A DNA stretch of 8,101 bases from Bacilli bacterium (lineage in GTDB: Bacteria; Bacillota_I; Bacilli_A; ML615J-28; CAG-698), in contig JAEDHQ010000067.1 of assembly GCA_016296945.1 (NCBI GenBank), positions 1 to 8,101 of the forward strand, in the 5' to 3' direction. Below are positions 1 through 5,873 of this stretch, piece after piece. The position numbers and the translations under genes were made by a program. The notes under the pieces were generated by a model. That model saw only the letters and a list, made by a program, of their open reading frames with translations. It was not told the origin of the DNA and did no database searches. Numbering within the stretch: the first letter of the stretch is position 1; the number at the start of each line of letters is the position of its first letter.

Positions 1-16
1 TAATTTAAGATATTTA

Positions 17-47
17 TATAATAAAGTTAATTTCTAGCTTTATTATA
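17..47. repeat. A/T-rich inverted repeat upstream of the HAD gene
   Basis: Bases 17-26 (TATAATAAAG) are perfectly complementary to 38-47 (CTTTATTATA). Three further pairs, one of them G-U, are possible inside the 11-base loop. There is no T-run after the right arm, so it is not a convincing intrinsic terminator for an upstream gene. It could be an operator or a chance palindrome in very AT-rich DNA. No gene is recognised in positions 1-121. Confidence 0.4.
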
Positions 48-84
48 CGAATAAACAAAAGTCAATAAAATATATTAATATGGA

Positions 85-143
85 AAGGAGTTATAATATA
101 AAATTTGGATTATTAATAATTATGTTTTATATTATAATAAGAA
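85..143 (+). promoter_or_regulatory. Displaced Shine-Dalgarno and hairpin leading to the HAD start codon
   Basis: A good SD (AAGGAG, 85-90) lies 53 bases before the ATG at 144, too far to work directly. A perfect 13-bp inverted repeat fills the space: TTATAATATAAAA at 91-103 and TTTTATATTATAA at 125-137. If it folds in the mRNA, the SD abuts the stem and only 138-143 (6 bases) separate it from the ATG, which is ideal spacing. No other SD lies near 144. The loop holds a second palindrome, ATTATTAATAAT (109-120). The repeat is seen directly; the loop-out function is inference, and the stem contains only A-U pairs. Confidence 0.5.
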
Positions 144-863
144 ATGATGAGTAAAATAAAAGGAGTACTAATTGATGTTGGAAAAACAATTGTTACAAAT
201 CGTGTGTTGAGTTTTAAAAATGGCTTAAAAGCAATATATGAAATAAGTGATAAAGCAATATCTTTTGATCAATTCTATCAAATTCATTTAAAATTACATG
301 AGATTACTTTTGCTTATCTTCGTCGCTTTAATAATGAAATGCGTTTAACTGATTATCTAATTGCTTTGAATAATTTATGTAATATTAAAATAGAGCGACC
401 AATAGAAGAAATCGAAGATATATTTCAAAAGAATATGGTGGAAGAAGAACTAATTGATGGTATCGTTGATTTGTTAGAATTCTTTTCATCTGCAAATATT
501 CCTGTGATTGCTGTATCAAATTCATGCATATCTGGACGTGCTTTAAGTGTTGAGTTTGCTGAACTCGGAATTCTTAAATATTTTAAGAAGATAATAAGTA
601 GTGCAGATATTTATATTTGTAAACCACGAAAAGAAATATTTGAGTATGCTATTGGTCAATTAAAAAAGATTACAAAAGATGCTACAATAGCAAACGATGA
701 AATTATTTTTATCGGTAATGATTATAATTGTGATTGTATCGGTGCAAAAAATGTTGGTTTAAAAGCAATTTGGTTTAATCAAACAAATAGTGTTGATACA
801 TATAATATTTGTGATTTAATTATTAATTCATATTCTCAATTATTAGATAATTTAGAAGCGTAA
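144..863 (+). CDS. HAD-superfamily hydrolase (phosphatase-like), substrate unknown
   Basis: A 239-residue soluble protein with the haloacid dehalogenase motif order. Motif I is VLIDVGKTI (Asp11 nucleophile), motif II is VSNS (Ser125), motif III is KP (Lys160), and motif IV is GNDYNCD (Asp193, Asp197) followed by the usual IGAKNVGLKAIW strand. An alpha-helical cap lies between motifs I and II (about residues 20-105). The second motif I Asp, the usual acid/base of phosphatases, is Gly13. Some HAD branches read D-x-G there, so activity may survive, but the reaction cannot be named. ATG 144 and ATG 147 are both possible starts, and a stop at 138-140 blocks anything longer. It has its own terminator, so it is separate from the murG unit. 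The family is confident; the role is unknown. Confidence 0.85.
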   Translation: MMSKIKGVLIDVGKTIVTNRVLSFKNGLKAIYEISDKAISFDQFYQIHLKLHEITFAYLRRFNNEMRLTDYLIALNNLCNIKIERPIEEIEDIFQKNMVEEELIDGIVDLLEFFSSANIPVIAVSNSCISGRALSVEFAELGILKYFKKIISSADIYICKPRKEIFEYAIGQLKKITKDATIANDEIIFIGNDYNCDCIGAKNVGLKAIWFNQTNSVDTYNICDLIINSYSQLLDNLEA

Positions 864-889
864 ATAACTAGTTTTACTAGTTATTTTTT
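862..889 (+). terminator. Rho-independent terminator after the HAD gene
   Basis: An 11-bp stem overlaps the TAA stop: 862-872 pairs with 876-886, with a TTT loop and the core ACTAGT. The right arm runs into six T residues (884-889). It separates the HAD gene from murG. Confidence 0.8.
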
Positions 890-902
890 ATTTTGAAAAG
901 AA

Positions 903-924
903 TATAATGTAATAAAAGGTGGTC
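903..924 (+). promoter_or_regulatory. Candidate -10 box and Shine-Dalgarno for murG
   Basis: A perfect TATAAT lies at 903-908, after the terminator. No good -35 lies 16-18 bp upstream because that stretch is the terminator arm. The SD is AAAGGTGGTC (915-924), a close match to AAGGAGGTGATC with the 5-base spacing expected for GTG 928. The transcript leader would be only about 13 bases, so this promoter is tentative. Confidence 0.4.
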
Positions 925-927
925 ATA

Positions 928-2034
928 GTGGTTAAAAAACCAGTAGAAAGTAAATATCCAGTGGGTGATGAACCAATGGACAATAATTATTTAAAAACTA
1001 TTGTTTTTGCATGTGGAGGAACATTAGGACACATTAACCCTGCCTTAGCTATGGCGGAGCATTTAAAATTAAAAGAAAGATATCGGATTATTTTTTTTAG
1101 TTCACTTAAAGAAAAATATAATAAGACTTATGATTCTTTTAATTATCAAATATATTATTTTAACTGTTTTGGGTTTAATCGAAAAAGAATCTTTAAGAAT
1201 CTAAAAAATTATTTTAATAATCTTAGAGTCAAAAAAGAAATAGCAAAAATATATAAAAAAGAAGATGTATCTTTAGTTATTGGTATGGGTGGAAGTATTG
1301 GAACTTTAGCTGTTTTAGCAGCTAAAAAAAATAATATCAAAACAATGATTCATGAACAAAATGCAATTATTGGTTTAGGTAATAAAATAGTAGCAAAGAA
1401 AGTGGATAAAGTTTTATTGACATATCCGCTTGATAATATAAAAAATGGCATTGTAGTTGGTAACCCATTGCGATTTGCAAATAAACAACAACAAAATAAA
1501 GAAAATATTATTTTAATTTTTGGTGGAAGTTTGGGTGCTGATGCAATCAATGATTTCTTTATTGATAATTATAAATCATTGCAATGGAATAATAATAAAG
1601 TAGTAATTATTGTTGGGGATAAATACTATCAAAAAAATATTTGTAAAATAAAGAATAATGAATCCATAAATTTAAGAATAATTGATAGAACAGAAGAAAT
1701 GGATAATTATTATCAAAAGGCATTTATTGTGATATGTCGCGGTGGAGCAACTACTATTAGTGAAGTAATTGACTATCAAAAATGTGCAATTGTTATTCCT
1801 AGTCCTAATGTTAGTAATAATCATCAGTATTATAATGCTTTATTTTATCATCAAAGAAATTGCCTAGAATTACTTAATGAAGAAGACTTAAATATTACAA
1901 ATACTAATTTATTGCTTAATAAATTAAGTGATTATGGTTATCGAAGAAAAATAATTGAAAATATTTCTAAGTATAAAATAAATAATGCTAAAGAACTTTT
2001 TGAATTAGAAATTATAAAATTGATAGGTGAATAA
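928..2034 (+). CDS. murG: MurG, undecaprenyl-PP-MurNAc-pentapeptide GlcNAc transferase
   Basis: MurG transfers GlcNAc from UDP-GlcNAc to lipid I, making lipid II on the inner face of the membrane. This 368-residue GT-B protein shows the family landmarks: the N-terminal glycine loop GGTLGHINPA (residues 30-39), GMGGSIG, IHEQN, the FGGSLGA turn, and the sugar-nucleotide site CRGGATTISE followed by NHQYYNA. The second glycine loop (GMGGSIGTLAV) departs from the usual GGYxSxP. The start is uncertain. GTG 919 lies within the SD and was discarded. GTG 928 has the best SD and adds a 16-residue polar lead (Val-Lys-Lys-Pro...). ATG 976 has a GGTGAT at 964-969 and gives the more typical N terminus. I prefer 928 because 928-975 has coding-like, GC-richer first codon positions. 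The stop is one base before murB, so the two are probably co-translated. Confidence 0.93.
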   Translation: MVKKPVESKYPVGDEPMDNNYLKTIVFACGGTLGHINPALAMAEHLKLKERYRIIFFSSLKEKYNKTYDSFNYQIYYFNCFGFNRKRIFKNLKNYFNNLRVKKEIAKIYKKEDVSLVIGMGGSIGTLAVLAAKKNNIKTMIHEQNAIIGLGNKIVAKKVDKVLLTYPLDNIKNGIVVGNPLRFANKQQQNKENIILIFGGSLGADAINDFFIDNYKSLQWNNNKVVIIVGDKYYQKNICKIKNNESINLRIIDRTEEMDNYYQKAFIVICRGGATTISEVIDYQKCAIVIPSPNVSNNHQYYNALFYHQRNCLELLNEEDLNITNTNLLLNKLSDYGYRRKIIENISKYKINNAKELFELEIIKLIGE

Positions 2035-2035
2035 T

Positions 2036-2977
2036 ATGGAAGATATAATACGTAGAGATATTTATGATTTTATTAAAGATAATGATTATGGTGATATTTA
2101 TCTTAATTACTCTTTTAAAATGATTACCACATTAAAAGTTGGTGGTGATATTGCTTTACTATATTTACCTAATAGTGAAGATAGTTTAATTGAAGTTTTA
2201 AAGAAATTAATTAAAGAAAAAGTTATGTATTTTATTATTGGCAATGGAAGCAATGTTTTAGCAAGTGATAATTATTATGATGGCGTTATTATTTCATTAA
2301 AAAAAATACCCAATCAATTCGTTATTGAAACATTAGATAATAATATGGTAAGTGTATCTATTAATAGTGGTTGTAGTAGTAAAAAGTTTAGTGAATATTT
2401 GTTAATGCATTCAATTAGTGGAGCAGAAGCTATTGGCAGTATTCCAGCTTCAATTGGGGGAATTGTTTCCATGAATGCATCGTGTTATGATTATCTATCA
2501 TCAAAGTATGTGAAAAGAGTGGATGTATTGATTGTCAATAATAATTGTATTGAAAGAAAGTGGCTTGATGTGTCAGAATTAGATTTTTCTTATCGATATT
2601 CAAAAATTATTCAAGAAAAATTGATTTTATTAAAAGTTGAGTTTATTTTTAAAAAAGGTAATTATCAAGAAATCAAGGAAAAGATTAATTTAATAAATAA
2701 AAAGAAAAAAGAAAGTCAACCTATATATATGAAAAGTGCAGGAAGCACTTTTAAAAATACATTAGAGTATAATGCATGGGAAGTAATTGATAAGTTAGGA
2801 TTACGAGGATTTAGAATTGGTGATGCTTGTGTTTCACAGGCTCATACTAACTTTTTAGTAAATTTAGGCAATGCAAAAGCAAATGATTTTATAAGATTAA
2901 TTAAATACATAAAAGAGAAAGCCCTAAGTACTTTAAATATTAATTTAGAAGTTGAATGGATCCTATTGAATTTCTGA
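2036..2977 (+). CDS. murB: MurB, UDP-N-acetylenolpyruvoylglucosamine reductase
   Basis: MurB is the cytosolic FAD enzyme that reduces UDP-GlcNAc-enolpyruvate with NADPH to UDP-MurNAc. In this 313-residue protein the FAD-binding part holds TLKVGG (32-37), GNGSNVLASD (69-78) and SGAEAIGSIPASIGG (128-142). The C-terminal substrate domain has SYRYS (185-189, Arg187), QPIYMKSAGSTFKN (228-241, with catalytic Ser237) and a terminal LEVEW (probable catalytic Glu307). The FAD loop reads SIPASIGGIV instead of the common GIPGxxGGAV, so two glycines are replaced. FxYRxS and the short C-terminal domain suit a type II MurB. ATG 2036 follows AGGTGA (2025-2030) with 5-base spacing; the in-frame GTG at 2027 is inside that SD. 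No clear terminator follows. Confidence 0.95.
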   Translation: MEDIIRRDIYDFIKDNDYGDIYLNYSFKMITTLKVGGDIALLYLPNSEDSLIEVLKKLIKEKVMYFIIGNGSNVLASDNYYDGVIISLKKIPNQFVIETLDNNMVSVSINSGCSSKKFSEYLLMHSISGAEAIGSIPASIGGIVSMNASCYDYLSSKYVKRVDVLIVNNNCIERKWLDVSELDFSYRYSKIIQEKLILLKVEFIFKKGNYQEIKEKINLINKKKKESQPIYMKSAGSTFKNTLEYNAWEVIDKLGLRGFRIGDACVSQAHTNFLVNLGNAKANDFIRLIKYIKEKALSTLNINLEVEWILLNF

Positions 2978-3063
2978 TTATTAGTTTATAATAAATAAAA
3001 ACATCAAAGAATATTTTAATAAAAAAATTTAGATAAAAAATTATAGAAAATTAAATATTGCTA

Positions 3064-3130
3064 TTTATTTTTTGAGAGTTTTATGTTATAATTAGAAATA
3101 CAAATGTAGATTTAGTACTTATGAGGAGGT
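3064..3130 (+). promoter_or_regulatory. ftsZ promoter (extended -10) and strong SD
   Basis: TGTTATAAT at 3084-3092 is a full extended -10 (TG-n-TATAAT). A weak -35 (TTTATT, 3064-3069) lies 17 bp before it. The SD GAGGAGGT (3123-3130) is the strongest in the window and lies 5 bases before ATG 3136. The rest of the gap from 2978 is A/T-rich with only a 6-bp hairpin (2978-2994), so ftsZ may also receive readthrough from murB. Confidence 0.6.
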
Positions 3131-3135
3131 CCTGT

Positions 3136-4200
3136 ATGTTTAATCAAGATACTTTTGGTGAAAAACCCGTAATTAAAGTTGTTGGTGTCGGTGGAGGTGG
3201 TGGTAATGCCATTAACCGCATGATAGAAAATGACGTAAAAGGTGTTGAATATATTGCAATTAATACTGATTCTCAAGTACTACGTTTATCAAAATCTGAG
3301 TACAGATTACAAATTGGTAAACAACTTACAAAAGGTTTAGGTGCTGGGGCAGATCCAAGTGTTGGGGAAAAATCAGCATTAGAAACAGAAGAAGAAATCA
3401 AAGATATGTTAAGCGGAAGTGATATGGTATTTGTAACTGCTGGTATGGGTGGTGGAACTGGTACTGGTGCAGCTCCTGTTGTTGCTCGTATCGCACAAGA
3501 ATTAGGTTGCTTAACTGTTGGTATTGTAACTAAACCATTTACATTTGAAGGACGTAAACGTATGGCTCAAGCTATTGAAGGTATTGAAAAATTACGTCAA
3601 TACGTTGATATTCTAATTGTAATCCCTAATGATAAAGTGTTAAGTGTTATTGATCCTGATACTTCAATGTTAGAAGCATTTAAAGAAGTTGATCATGTAT
3701 TACGCCGTAGTGTCCAAGGTGTTGCGGAAATTGTTACTATTCCTGGGGTAATTAACCTAGATTTTGCAGATGTCCGTAATGTTATGAAGGGAGAAGGAAC
3801 TACTGCATTAATGGGTATTGGTGTTGGTCAAGGTGAAAATAGAGCTGTTGAAGCAGCAAGAAAAGCTATTTGTACTCCATTACTAGAAATTGATATTAAT
3901 GGTGCAACTAAAGCAATCGTATTTATTACTAGTGATGTCGATATTTCAATGAGTGAAGTAATGACTGTTATGAATGAAATTAGAAGTGCTTCCACATCTG
4001 AAATAGATATTATTTATGGAACTGGCTTCAATATGGATTTACGTGGCGAACTTATTGTTACTGTTGTTGCTACTGGTTATGATAGTGACGAAAAGAAACC
4101 TGTGGATGAAGCGCCTAAAGAACAAGAGGAAGGAAAAGTTAAGAGAGAAAAAGATGCTCCTAACAATGCTCCTTCATGGTTAATTAATAATTTCAAATAA
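3136..4200 (+). CDS. ftsZ: FtsZ, tubulin-like cell division GTPase
   Basis: FtsZ polymerises at mid-cell (or near the pole in sporulation) and organises septal wall synthesis. This protein has 354 residues. The nucleotide site includes GVGGGGGNAINRM (17-29) and the tubulin signature GGGTGTG (105-111). The T7 synergy loop NLDFADV (207-213) keeps both catalytic acids, Asp209 and Asp212. The GTPase core ends near residue 315. A short charged linker of about 27 residues leads to a C-terminal peptide, APSWLINNFK, which anchors FtsZ to partners such as FtsA or SepF in other bacteria. It lacks the usual Arg-rich end. Arg codons are mostly CGT/CGC (10 of 15) against 1 of 8 in murB, as expected for strong expression. 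ATG 3121 is inside the SD, so 3136 was chosen. No ftsA or divIB precedes it. Confidence 0.98.
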   Translation: MFNQDTFGEKPVIKVVGVGGGGGNAINRMIENDVKGVEYIAINTDSQVLRLSKSEYRLQIGKQLTKGLGAGADPSVGEKSALETEEEIKDMLSGSDMVFVTAGMGGGTGTGAAPVVARIAQELGCLTVGIVTKPFTFEGRKRMAQAIEGIEKLRQYVDILIVIPNDKVLSVIDPDTSMLEAFKEVDHVLRRSVQGVAEIVTIPGVINLDFADVRNVMKGEGTTALMGIGVGQGENRAVEAARKAICTPLLEIDINGATKAIVFITSDVDISMSEVMTVMNEIRSASTSEIDIIYGTGFNMDLRGELIVTVVATGYDSDEKKPVDEAPKEQEEGKVKREKDAPNNAPSWLINNFK

Positions 4201-4223
4201 AAAATTGATATTATAAATATTTA

Positions 4224-4260
4224 AAAGAAATAAGTCGAAGTTTTTGCTTCGTCTTTTTTA
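4224..4260 (+). terminator. Intrinsic terminator after ftsZ
   Basis: The CGAAG/CTTCG stem (4236-4240 with 4247-4251), plus a T-G pair closing a TTTT loop, is followed by six T residues (4254-4259). An A-rich left flank (4224-4233) can pair with the T-run. The stem is short but GC-richer than anything nearby. Confidence 0.65.
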
Positions 4261-4310
4261 TTTTTAGACAAATTCTTCTATTATAAAGTTCTATAATTAG
4301 AATGGTGATC
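4231..4310 (+). promoter_or_regulatory. Candidate spoIIG promoter with Spo0A-box-like sites
   Basis: TAGACA (4265-4270) and TATAAT (4292-4297) are separated by 21 bp. The spoIIG promoter of B. subtilis is known for similarly over-long spacing (22 bp), which makes it dependent on Spo0A~P. Two sequences resemble the Spo0A box TTTGTCGAA: TAAGTCGAA at 4231-4239 (7 of 9) and the complement of 4264-4272, TTTGTCTAA (8 of 9). They are 33 bp apart, with the second overlapping the -35 as in Bacillus. The first also overlaps the ftsZ terminator. The SD is TGGTGATC (4303-4310). A start site near 4304 would leave an extremely short leader, so this remains tentative. Confidence 0.42.
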
Positions 4311-4313
4311 GTG

Positions 4314-5039
4314 ATGGAAAAAAGTATTATCTATTTAGACTTAATTGTTCTTGCAAACACAATGATTAATTTCATTTTCTTATTTTTTATTCAAAAGATA
4401 TTTTCAAAAAAAGTTAATTATATAAACTTATTTTTTACGTCATTAGTTGGTGGATTGATGATAATTCCGGCTTTTTATAGTTATCTTTATTTAAAAATTA
4501 TGAAAATAATTGGGGGATTATTGATTGGTTTGATCTTATCAAATACGTTTGAAAAGACACAAAAAGTAATAAAAATTTCGTTGTTTTACACTCTAAATTT
4601 TAGTTTTATTGGCATTTTAATGTCTTTTAAGATAAGTGAATGGTATATATTAATTTGTGCTATAATTGTCATTTTAATCATTATTTGTTTAGAAAATTAT
4701 CGTAAATATCACATATTTTTAAAGGGTTGTGAATATAATGTAATTATCAAAAGTGATAATAATGTTATCAATATAAAAGGTTTTTTAGATACTGGAAATA
4801 GTTCATCATATCAGGGAATTCCTTTGGTGTTTATTAATCACAAGTATAAAATTGATACAAATAAGTTAAAAAGATATCTAATTAATATTGAGACTGTAAA
4901 TGGAGTAAAGATTATCGAAGGGTTTCTATATAAAGACTTAGTGATTGAAGCTAAACATAGAAAATGTTATAAAGATGCAATATTAGTTTTTTCAGATATT
5001 AGTGTGGACTGTTTACTTAATCCAATGTTGCTGCTATGA
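4314..5039 (+). CDS. spoIIGA: SpoIIGA, membrane aspartic protease that processes pro-sigma-E
   Basis: SpoIIGA sits in the sporulation septum and cleaves the pro-sequence from sigma-E in the mother cell. The N-terminal half (about 1-126) has five hydrophobic segments, near 4-26, 36-54, 62-76, 86-104 and 110-126, starting with the family-like IYLDLIVLANTMINF. The cytosolic half carries GFLDTGN, with Asp159 as the probable catalytic Asp (B. subtilis has the same motif as LIDSGN). The C terminus LNPMLLL resembles the conserved HPKML of Bacillus but then stops. At 241 residues it is about 65 shorter than the B. subtilis protein, mainly in the protease domain. ATG 4314 is 3 bases past the SD TGGTGATC (8 by AGGAGG-equivalent spacing); ATG 4302 overlaps the SD. 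Position directly before sigE supports the call. Confidence 0.9.
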   Translation: MEKSIIYLDLIVLANTMINFIFLFFIQKIFSKKVNYINLFFTSLVGGLMIIPAFYSYLYLKIMKIIGGLLIGLILSNTFEKTQKVIKISLFYTLNFSFIGILMSFKISEWYILICAIIVILIIICLENYRKYHIFLKGCEYNVIIKSDNNVINIKGFLDTGNSSSYQGIPLVFINHKYKIDTNKLKRYLINIETVNGVKIIEGFLYKDLVIEAKHRKCYKDAILVFSDISVDCLLNPMLLL

Positions 5040-5041
5040 GA

Positions 5042-5081
5042 ATAATTATTTAATCATAAATAATAATATATAAATAATTAT
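5042..5081 (+). repeat. 11-bp inverted repeat just before the sigE Shine-Dalgarno
   Basis: ATAATTATTTA (5042-5052) is exactly complementary to TAAATAATTAT (5071-5081), with an 18-base loop. It fills most of the spoIIGA-sigE gap and ends one base before the SD region GGAAAGGGG (5082-5090). There is no T-run, so it is not a terminator. It may be an mRNA hairpin that influences sigE translation or stability, or a chance A/T palindrome. Confidence 0.45.
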
Positions 5082-5095
5082 GGAAAGGGGAAACA

Positions 5096-5803
5096 ATGAT
5101 AAGATTTATTCGTTGGTTTTTAAGCTTGTTTAATTTTAAACGCTTGAAGTGCTATTTTATTAATAGTACTAATATTTTGCCGCCACCATTAGATGAAGAG
5201 AAAGAAAAAGAGTTGTTGGAAAAAAGTGCAAATGGAGATTTTGAAGCCCGTAATACGTTAATTATTCATAATTTGCGATTAGTTGTTTTTATTGCTAAGA
5301 AATTTGAATCAACTAAGATAAATTTAGAAGATTTAGTGAGTATTGGATCGATGGGTTTAATAAAAGGAGTGCAAACATTTAAAGCTGATAAAAATATAAA
5401 ATTAGCAACTTATACTTCTCGTTGCATTGAAAATGAGATTTTGATGTATTTAAGAAAGACTTATCGTAGTAGACAAGAAGTTTCTTTAGATGAAGTGCTA
5501 TCTGTAGATAATGAAGGAAATGAGATGATTCTTGCTGATATCATTGAAAGTAATGAAGAGTTAATGATTGATAAGATTGAAAAGGAAGAGGAAGAGAAAA
5601 GACTATATAAGGCGATAGAAAGATTAAAGCCCCGGGAAAAAGAAATTATAGTATTAAGATATGGATTATATGATCATCAAGAAATGACGCAAAAAGAAGT
5701 AGCTGATTTATTAGGAATCTCTCAATCATACATTTCTAGACTAGAAAAAAGAATTATCGATAAAATAAGACAAGAAATGGAGTCGAAAGTAAAAGTATCA
5801 TAA
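5096..5803 (+). CDS. sigE: Pro-sigma-E, early mother-cell sporulation sigma factor
   Basis: A 235-residue sigma-70 family protein. It has an N-terminal pro-sequence, region 2 (about 40-125, including NLRLVVFIAKKF, then GLIKGVQTF and the near-invariant TYTSRCIENEILMYLRK) and region 4 (about 165-225, ending in the helix-turn-helix TQKEVADLLGISQSYISRLEKR). These closely match sigma-E as I recall it. The mature protein should begin upstream of LPPPL (28-32). Aligning CYFINSTNILPPP with the B. subtilis VYYIGGSEALPPP places the SpoIIGA cut between Tyr20 and Phe21, giving a pro-sequence of about 20 residues instead of 27. The pro-sequence is hydrophobic and basic (FIRWFLSLFNFKRLK), fitting membrane binding. 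The SD AAAGGGG (5084-5090) is 5 bases before the ATG. It is co-transcribed with spoIIGA. Confidence 0.96.
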   Translation: MIRFIRWFLSLFNFKRLKCYFINSTNILPPPLDEEKEKELLEKSANGDFEARNTLIIHNLRLVVFIAKKFESTKINLEDLVSIGSMGLIKGVQTFKADKNIKLATYTSRCIENEILMYLRKTYRSRQEVSLDEVLSVDNEGNEMILADIIESNEELMIDKIEKEEEEKRLYKAIERLKPREKEIIVLRYGLYDHQEMTQKEVADLLGISQSYISRLEKRIIDKIRQEMESKVKVS

Positions 5804-5822
5804 ACAATATTTCTTACTCTAT

Positions 5823-5862
5823 GCATATTTATTAATAATATTCTTCACAATAATAGTGGAGG
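5823..5862 (+). promoter_or_regulatory. Sigma-G-like promoter and SD of sigG
   Basis: GCATA (5823-5827) fits the forespore -35 consensus GHATR. CACAATA (5846-5852) matches 6 of 7 bases of the sigma-G -10 consensus CATNHTA. The spacing is 18 bp, the known optimum. Sigma-F shares the -35 but needs GG at the -10 start, which is absent. This suggests that sigma-G drives its own gene, with readthrough from sigE also possible. The SD is GGAGG (5858-5862), so the leader would be short. Confidence 0.55.
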
Positions 5863-5873
5863 ATGATTTATAT

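Noticed and set aside
122..154. Ten-codon upstream ORF overlapping the HAD start
   Set aside because: Its ATG has no SD at usable spacing and lies at the edge of the hairpin loop; the overlap looks accidental.
144..190. HAD gene as inactive because motif I has Gly13 in place of the second Asp
   Set aside because: Motifs II-IV are intact and D-x-G motif I variants occur in HAD branches, so loss of activity is not supported.
1350..1550. Minus-strand open frame of 66 codons
   Set aside because: It lies wholly inside murG, antisense to conserved MurG motifs, and has no SD or family resemblance; it is a shadow frame.
2027..2035. Upstream GTG start for murB, and similar longer starts at 919, 3121, 4302, 5856 and 6848
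   Set aside because: Each of these starts falls inside or overlaps the SD of the gene, so the ribosome would use the next in-frame start; for sigG the downstream N terminus also matches the family.
2978..2994. TTATTA/TAATAA hairpin as a terminator after murB
   Set aside because: Only six A-T pairs, and the right arm is followed by A residues rather than T residues.
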